Of a stretch of 64,000 nt of DNA, positions 58,391-64,000 are shown in pieces (the stretch's first letter is position 1; every line of letters begins with the position of its first letter). The notes beneath the pieces are model-generated. The model was not told where the DNA came from and ran no database searches. It saw nothing but the letters and a program-made list of their open reading frames with translations. The DNA comes from Oncomelania hupensis (taxonomy: Eukaryota > Mollusca > Gastropoda > Littorinimorpha > Pomatiopsidae). The translations under genes were made by a program, and so were the position numbers. The DNA is taken from assembly GCA_036898135.1 (NCBI GenBank), contig CM072519.1:70372750-70436749 (forward strand). The letters run 5' to 3'.

Positions 58391-58547
58391 CTGGAAGGTC
58401 TGCTTGGCCATGGTCATGCCAGGCCGCTGGAGGGTCTCGCCCGTGGCCTCTAGTCCAGGATGACAGTCACTGCAGCCTGACTTGGCCTTCGTCCCACACT
58501 TCCGTCCACCTCTTTTGGTCGCTGGCATGTTGCTGCTGTTGTTGTGT
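58391..58547 (-). CDS. Candidate alternative first coding exon of gene A
   Basis: The exon starts after a CTGCAG acceptor at 58548-58553, has 19 nt of leader, then an ATG at 58528, and ends in CAG|GTAAGA at 58391. It codes 46 residues, starting MPATKRGGRKCGTKAK, with CxxC (residues 19-22: CSDC), and ends in phase 0. Gene A exon 2 also starts in phase 0, so this exon could replace exon 1 as an alternative, more basic N-terminus. The acceptor implies a further upstream non-coding exon, possibly beyond the window. It could instead belong to a separate gene whose other exons I did not recognise. Confidence 0.5.
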
Positions 58548-58629
58548 CTGCAGGAAACAAAGACCCAAGAAACATTATGCTATAAATGTGTTGTATGAGT
58601 TGGCTCGGAACTGCCGATCAATCGTTCTA

Positions 58630-58840
58630 TCAAAATACATGTATAGACAATCAACTATACAAAAATACATGTAATCAACTATAGAGAAGTACATGTAATC
58701 AACTATAGAGAAATATATGTAATCAACTATAGAGAAATACATGTAATCAACTATAGAGAAATACATGTAATCAACTATAGATAAATACATGTAATCAACT
58801 ATAGAGAAATACATGTAATCAACTATATAGAAGTACATGT
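58630..58840. repeat. 24-bp minisatellite, eight to nine copies
   Basis: Unit AATCAACTATAGAGAAATAC plus ATGT. It is a multiple of three, so it gives an open frame on the minus strand that is not a gene. Confidence 0.9.
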
Positions 58841-59077
58841 TTTAGTCTTGCTGTGTTGTATTTTTTTTTAGCCGTTTTTACTTGTCGTTGTGCAACATAT
58901 TTATGTTAATATGATGTCATGAGGGGACAGGGGATTGTGGTAGAGTCATACACACTGACTTTGCCTTCATCCGGTACTCTGTTCATCTCTGGCCTAGTGT
59001 TGATGTTTTAGATCGGGGGAGGGTGGGGGAGAGTGTCAGGGGGTGGGAGGTATGAGTAAGGGGAGAAGGTGGTAGGA

Positions 59078-59445
59078 GGTGTATTACAGTGTGACTGGAT
59101 GCTTTATTTACCTCACTGTGTATGACTGTAGACTATACAGTGTGACTGGATGCTCTATTTACCTCAGTGTGTATGACTGTAGACTATACAGTGTGACTGG
59201 ATGCTCTATTTACCTCAGTGTGTATGACTGTAGACTATACAGTGTGACTGGATGCTCTATTTACCTCAGTGTTATTGACTGTAGACTATACAGTGTGACT
59301 GGATGCTCTATTTACCTCAGTGTGTATGACTGTAGACTATACAGTGTGACTGGATGCTCTATTTACCTCAGTGTGTATGACTGTAGACTATACAGTGAGA
59401 CTGGATGCTCTATTTACCTCAGTGTGTTTGACTGTAGATCAGCAG
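59078..59445. repeat. 51-bp minisatellite, seven copies
   Basis: Unit TATACAGTGTGACTGGATGC followed by TCTATTTACCTCAGTGTG and TATGACTGTAGAC. The 51-bp length keeps one frame open for 124 codons by chance. Confidence 0.9.
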
Positions 59446-59937
59446 ATGAGTAATTAATTCCGTTAAACACGCTGGAATATCGTCGTCTTTATCTAGAGTA
59501 ACTAACTAATTAACACAGTTACTGGGAGTTTAGTTTTCAAAGTAGTTAGTTATTCATTGCTTACAGGGTCCAGCGGACTGCAAAGAGCCGAATCAGGACC
59601 ACAAAACCAAGACCACAACTTGGATGAAAGAGGACTCACTCCTGATCCGTATAAAAGATCTGCTGAAACAACCCTAATAGTAACACTGAAGGCACTCCAC
59701 CAGCCGGTCACTTTACAATAAAGGCATCCCACGCAGGGGACGCTGAGGCTATACTCTAATTTATCGAACCCCCGTTTACAAAAACAAAATAGGATATAAA
59801 CATCATTATAAAATATCAACAAAACACATACATATAAAATGCCTACATTGCTAAATAATAATATCATAGGAAACCGTAGTGACCATTTGTCAGAAAGCCT
59901 CCAATATTGCCAAGCTGACCCAACAGACCCCAAAGTG

Positions 59938-60565
59938 CGAAAAGACAACTAAAGACAACTAAAGACAGCTAAAGACAACTAAAGACAACTAAAGACAGCT
60001 AAAGACAACTAAAGACAACTAAAGACAGCTAAAGACTACTAAAGGCAACTAAAGACCGGTACCTATAAAGGGCGAAAAGACAACTAAAGACAACTAAAGA
60101 CGGCTAAAGACAACTAAAGACGGCTAAAGACAACTAAGACAACTAAAGACAACTAAAGACAGCTAAAGACAACTAAAGACAACTAAAGAAAGCTAAAGAC
60201 TACTAAAGACAAGCGAAAAGACAACTAAAGACAACTAAAGACAACTAAAGACGGCTAAAGACAACTAAAGACGGCTAAAGACAACTAAAGACTACTAAAG
60301 ACAACTAAAGACAACTAAAGTCCGGTACCTAAAAAGGGCGAAAAGACAACTAAAGACGGCTAAAGACAACTAAAGACAACTAAAGACTACTAAAGACAAC
60401 TAAAGACTACTAAAGACAACTAAAGACAACTAAAGACTACTAAAGACAACTAAAGACAACTAAAGACCGGTACCTATAAAGGGCGAAAAGACAACTAAAG
60501 ACAACTAAAGACGGCTAAAGACAACTAAAGACGGCTAAAGACACCTATGTATAGACAACTAAAGA
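59938..60565. repeat. 10-bp minisatellite (AAAGACAACT)n with higher-order spacers
   Basis: Units AAAGACAACT, AAAGACGGCT, AAAGACAGCT and AAAGACTACT. Four blocks are punctuated by GGTACCTATAAAGGGCG-type sequence. It lies inside retroposon copy d. Confidence 0.9.
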
Positions 60566-60570
60566 CAACT

Positions 60571-60596
60571 AACCCTAACCCTAACCCTAACCCTAT
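60571..60596. repeat. Interstitial telomere-like (CCCTAA)n
   Basis: CTAACCCTAACCCTAACCCT: four CCCTAA-type units at the end of the 10-bp minisatellite. Confidence 0.85.
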
Positions 60597-60889
60597 AAAC
60601 AACAATAGCCTCAGTTTCGAATCGGGCATTGCATTTTCATTAAATCCGACTACACAATCACCCAGAACAGCTTTCACTTTGTATCTAAATCAATTATCTT
60701 ATATAATATACTTGAAAAAAAATTTTTTTTTTTTTAATCCGTTGTACTTTCTACGCGGCAACAAATTTCTGCCATAGCCAATGTCTTTCAAAGATGGCAG
60801 GTGTTTTTGGGCTCTTTAAGTTGTTTGTAACCTTGTATACCCTCTAAAATTTCCACCCCTAGTGTCTTTAGCCGTCTTCAGTTGTCTTT

Positions 60890-61018
60890 AGTGGTACCTA
60901 TAAAGGACGAAAAGACAACTAAAGACAACTTTTAGTTGTCTTTAGTTGTCTATACATAGGTGTCTTTAGCCGTCTTTAGTTGTCTTTAGTCGTCTTTTCG
61001 ACCTTTATAGGTACCGAA
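60890..61018. repeat. Inverted arm of the 10-bp minisatellite
   Basis: TTTAGTTGTCTTTAGTTGTC through CTATACATAGGTGTCTTTAG and GACCTTTATAGGTACC is the reverse complement of the block ending near 60560 (GGTACCTATAAAGG...CACCTATGTATAG). The two arms enclose about 330 bp. Confidence 0.8.
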
Positions 61019-61914
61019 AAGTTTTGGAAGAGTTTTCAAGAAAAAAGGTAGGTGACTGGTCTAGTTAAGATGATAGTATAGTAGATAAAACAGAGTAGAA
61101 ATGAGAAAGAAAAAAGAACAAAGACAGCGACAATGGGAATTTAAAACACAAAATATCCAGAAAGTGGCGATAGAATTTATATAGAAACCCCCGGCACCCC
61201 CACGGGAGTTTTCAAAGTAGACCATTACAAAAGTATATGGATTCTTGGTCATCGTTAACTGAACTTTGACTCCTTTACCAAAGTCAGTAGTGTTTATAAA
61301 CAAGTGATTATTGAAGTCATCAAAAGCCTGTATGACAAGGCTACCAGTGGAGTCCTCCATAACAGCGCCATCGGAAACTGGTTAAGAACAACAATCGGTG
61401 TGCGTTATGGATGCTTATTCTCTCCAACACTCTTCAACATCTTCCTAAAGCGCATCATGTCAGATGCACTTGCAGATCACGAAGGCACAGTCAGCATAGG
61501 GGGTAGAGCAATCTCCAACCTTCGTTTTGCGGATGACATTGATGGATTGGCTGGAGAGGAACAAGAACTTGAACAGCTGATACATAGGCTTGACACTACC
61601 TCCAGAGTCTATGGAATGGAAATAAGTGCAGAGAAGACCAAAATTATTACCAACAACACCAATCGCATCAACATGGACATCAAAGTCCAACACAGTGCAT
61701 AGCTTCAAATATTTAGGAGCCCTTGTTCAAACAATGGGTCCCGACAGGAAGTCCTTTCCAGGATCACACAAACAACTGGTGCCCTGGCAAGATTGAAGCC
61801 AATTTGGAAAGACAAGACCATCAGTCTACATTCCAAGGTAAGGCTGCTGCGCTCCCTTGTCATCTCTATCTTCCTATACGCTTGCGAAACATGGACCCTC
61901 ACAGCAGATCTACA

Positions 61915-62465
61915 TAGAATATAGACGGAGATAGAGGAGGACGAGGAATATAGACGGAGATAGAGGAGAGGAGGACGAGGAATATAGACGGAGATAGAGG
62001 AGAGGAGGACGAGGAATATAGACGGAGATAGAGGAGAGGAGGACGAGGAATATAGACGGAGATAGAGGAGAGGAGGACGAGGAATATAGACGGAGATTGG
62101 GGAGAGGAGGACGAGGAATATAGACGGAGATAGAGGAGAGGAGGACGAGGAATGTAGACGGAGATAGAGGAGAGGAGGACGAGGAATATATACAGAGATT
62201 GAGGAGAGGAGGACGAGGAATATAGACGGAGAGAAGGACGAGGAATGTAGACGTAGATAGAGGAGGACGAGGAATATAGACGGAGATAGAGGAGAGAAGG
62301 ACGAGGAATATAGGCGGAGGTAGAGGAGAGAGGACGAGGAATATATACAGAGATTGAGAAGAGGAGGACGAGGAATATATACAGAGATTGAGGAGAGGAG
62401 GACGAGGAATATAGACGGAGATAGAGGTGAGGAGGACGAGGAATATAGACGGAGATAGAGGAGAG
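61915..62465. repeat. 34-bp minisatellite inside an RTE-like LINE copy
   Basis: Unit GGAGGACGAGGAATATAGAC plus GGAGATAGAGGAGA, about 17 copies with deletions. It starts precisely where the LINE reverse transcriptase text breaks off. Confidence 0.9.
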
Positions 62466-62471
62466 GAGGAT

Positions 62472-62805
62472 CAGCTTGGGAATATTGGACACTTTCTGCC
62501 AGGTGGTCACTAAGGCTTCCTATGATGTTATTAGTTAGCAATGTAGGCATTTTATATGTATGTGTTCCGTGAATATGTCATAACGATGTTTATATTCTAT
62601 TTTGTTTTTGTAAACGGGGGTTCGATAAATTAGAGTATAGCCTCAGCGTCCCCTGCGTGGGATGTCTTTATTGTAAAGTGACTGGCTGGTGGAGAGCTTT
62701 CAGTTTTACCACTAGGGTTGTTTCAGCAGATCTTTTATGCGGATCAGGGGTTGTCCGGTCCTGATTTGGCTCGGAAGAGTCCGCTGGACCTAAAGCAATT
62801 ATCAT
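62472..62805 (+). mobile_element. 0.6-kb retroposon family, copy e (5' truncated)
   Basis: The only plus-oriented copy. It starts about 280 bp into the element after the 34-bp minisatellite and ends CCGCTGGACCTAAAGCAATT with a (ATGTA)n-like tail at 62800-62822. No clear target duplication. Confidence 0.75.
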
Positions 62806-63128
62806 GTAATGTAATGTAATGTACCTCCGAGTTACGGGATAGGATAGGATAGGATTGGATAGGATAGGATAGGATAGGATAGGATAGGATAGGATAGGAT
62901 AGGATAGAGGTATGTATTATCCTACAATAGTTCTTGTATGTATGTATTCTTCGGTGTCAACAAGTAACTAATCTCCATCGGGTTTGAACCAAGACCCTGT
63001 TGATTTATTATACCCAATCGGAGACTTATTCGCCAGTCCACTGAATAAAATATATAAGTAACACTAGTCCATATACACTAGGCATTCACACTGAAAAGCA
63101 AAACCATTTTGTACTAATTTAGAAGAAG

Positions 63129-63758
63129 TTATTATATTATTCATTGTTTATAGGGTCCAGCGGACTGCAAGGAGCCGAATCAGGGTCACAATATCAAGAC
63201 CATAGCTTGGTTGAAAGAGGACTCGCCTCTGATCCATTTAAAAGATCTGCTGGGACAACTCTAATGATAACACTGAAGGCACTCCACCAGCCGGTCACTT
63301 TACAATAAAGGCATCCCGTGCAGAGGACTCTGAGGCTATACTCTAATTTATCGAACCCCCATTTACAAAAACAAAATAGAATATAAACATCGTTATGACA
63401 TATTCACGGAACACATACATAGAAAATGCCTACATTGCTAAATAATACCATAGAAAGCCCTATAGTGACTATTTTGGCAGAAAGCATCCAATATCCCCAA
63501 GCTGACCCAACAGACCCAAGCTGACCCAACAGACACCTAACACAAATGAGGAGTTGTGGGAGGTTTCAAAAAAAAAAAAGATTGGTGACTGGTCTAACGA
63601 AGAAGATAGTCTACGTGTAGAGTAGATTGATAGAACAGAGTAGGAATGAGAAAGAACAAAGGAGAAAGACAGCGACAGTGGGAATTTAAAGCACTAAATT
63701 TCCAGAAATTGGGGATACTATTTATACACAAATCCCCGGAACCCTCACGGGGAAATAG
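63129..63758 (-). mobile_element. 0.6-kb retroposon family, copy f (full)
   Basis: 630 bp, flanked by TTTAGAAGAAG (63118-63128, 63759-63769). On the minus strand the start is ACTATTTCCCCGTGAGGG and the end is CAATGAATAATATAATAA. Confidence 0.8.
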
Positions 63759-64000
63759 TTTAGAAGAAGCGTGGCAAGAGTAGTGTACGCACAATATAAT
63801 ATCTTCTTCGCTGTGTGGTGTGTGTGCTTCCACTGAAATATTTTTTAACATAAAGCGCTCAAGTTTACTGTGGCCAAATTATCATTACAATGATAATCAT
63901 TTTAAAATTTGCTTCTGTTCAGCTCGTTCTCCGTTGTTTGTGTTTATCATGATTCATGCCATGCCAGTTATATTTGTAGGCTTATGTGATATAGAAGTTC

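Larger units (their letters stand above)
39136..58528 (-). other. Gene A: spliced two-domain DUF1330-like gene
   Basis: Gene-level entry. The coding exons are 55285-55190, 55037-54894, 54536-54338, 52125-51992, 50535-50412 and 39242-39136. Each junction has AG/GT borders and the phases agree (0, 0, 1, 0, 1), giving 804 nt or 267 residues plus stop. Residues about 36-145 and 150-235 each read like a ferredoxin-like dimeric alpha/beta-barrel unit. The segment LEGVKESDW followed by FVFPSLEKAQLWYRSEP resembles the conserved core of DUF1330-type domains. No signal peptide or membrane segment is seen, so a soluble intracellular protein is inferred. Its reaction and partners are unknown. Gene B in the left part of the window is a paralogue. 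The span to 58528 includes a candidate alternative first coding exon. Exon structure is read directly; the family call is by eye. Confidence 0.75.
59546..61206 (-). mobile_element. 0.6-kb retroposon family, copy d (split by minisatellite)
   Basis: The two halves (59546 to about 59938 and about 61019 to 61206) make one full copy, flanked by the 14-bp repeat AGTTTTCAAAGTAG (59532-59545, 61207-61220). About 1.08 kb of 10-bp minisatellite and other sequence interrupts it, so that expansion or insertion happened after retroposition. Confidence 0.8.
61303..62906 (+). mobile_element. RTE-like LINE fragment disrupted by a minisatellite
   Basis: 61303-61913 carries a reverse transcriptase part (VIKSLYDKATSG, FADD, frameshift near 61700). 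The LINE 3' end reappears at about 62824-62840 with a (GGATA)n tail to 62906. Between them lie a 34-bp minisatellite and a copy of the 0.6-kb retroposon. About 400 bp of the LINE are missing. Confidence 0.8.

Noticed and set aside
59079..59453. 124-codon plus-strand frame of repeated YSVTGCSIYLSVYDCRL
   Set aside because: The 51-bp repeat unit is a multiple of three, so the frame stays open by chance.
61705..62550. 281-codon minus-strand frame rich in Ser, Pro and Leu
   Set aside because: It arises from the 34-bp minisatellite joined to antisense LINE sequence.

Overview
The window is eukaryotic nuclear DNA, most probably from a gastropod or other lophotrochozoan. The inference rests on short spliced exons in multi-kb introns, very many micro- and minisatellites, tRNA-like and 5S-like SINEs ending in TATAGCGC-type sequence and (AAT)n, and RTE-, Tx1-, Rex1- and L2-like LINEs beside a Gmr1-like LTR retrotransposon. 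The species cannot be named from sequence alone. There are no prokaryotic operons and no credible CRISPR array, rRNA gene or functional tRNA gene.

Host genes. Two paralogous genes lie on the minus strand. Gene A has six coding exons between 55285 and 39136 that join in phase to a 267-residue protein. An alternative upstream first coding exon may lie at 58528-58391. A repeat-poor stretch to about 37696 looks like its 3' UTR. Gene B has its start codon at 5229 and coding exons at 5229-5173, 3483-3343, 2218-2032 and 1633-1400, then runs off the left edge. A non-coding first exon may end at 19346. Both proteins look like two consecutive ferredoxin-like (dimeric alpha/beta barrel, DUF1330-like) domains. 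Exon phases match between the genes, except that one B exon corresponds to two A exons. No function is known to me. A possible signal-peptide exon (14029-13916) hints at a further small secreted-protein gene.

Mobile DNA. Intron 5 of gene A (39243-50411) holds a nested insertion: a 6497-bp Gmr1-like Ty3/gypsy element (43016-49512; 622-bp LTRs of equal length that look identical, 5-bp target duplication CTATG) sits inside the previously open frame of an RTE-like LINE (40495 to about 50150). The LINE abuts a Rex1-like LINE fragment. Elsewhere there is a nearly intact Tx1/L1-like LINE (about 24041-28037), an L2-like fragment, three more RTE-like fragments, a fossil Tigger/pogo element inside a SINE, a hAT-like MITE, and tRNA- and 5S-derived SINEs. 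There is also a 0.6-kb retroposon family that I do not recognise: six copies, five of them with 7-14-bp target duplications.

Tandem repeats occupy a large part of the rest. Minisatellites with units of 10 to about 68 bp lie at 2515-3168, 18000-18370, 20050-20260, 21545-22645, 29280-29860, 33850-34435, 52165-53470, 57535-58215, 58630-58840, 59078-59445, 59940-60560 and 61915-62465. Microsatellites of several hundred bp often abut retroposon tails. Most long open frames are translations of these repeats and are not genes.
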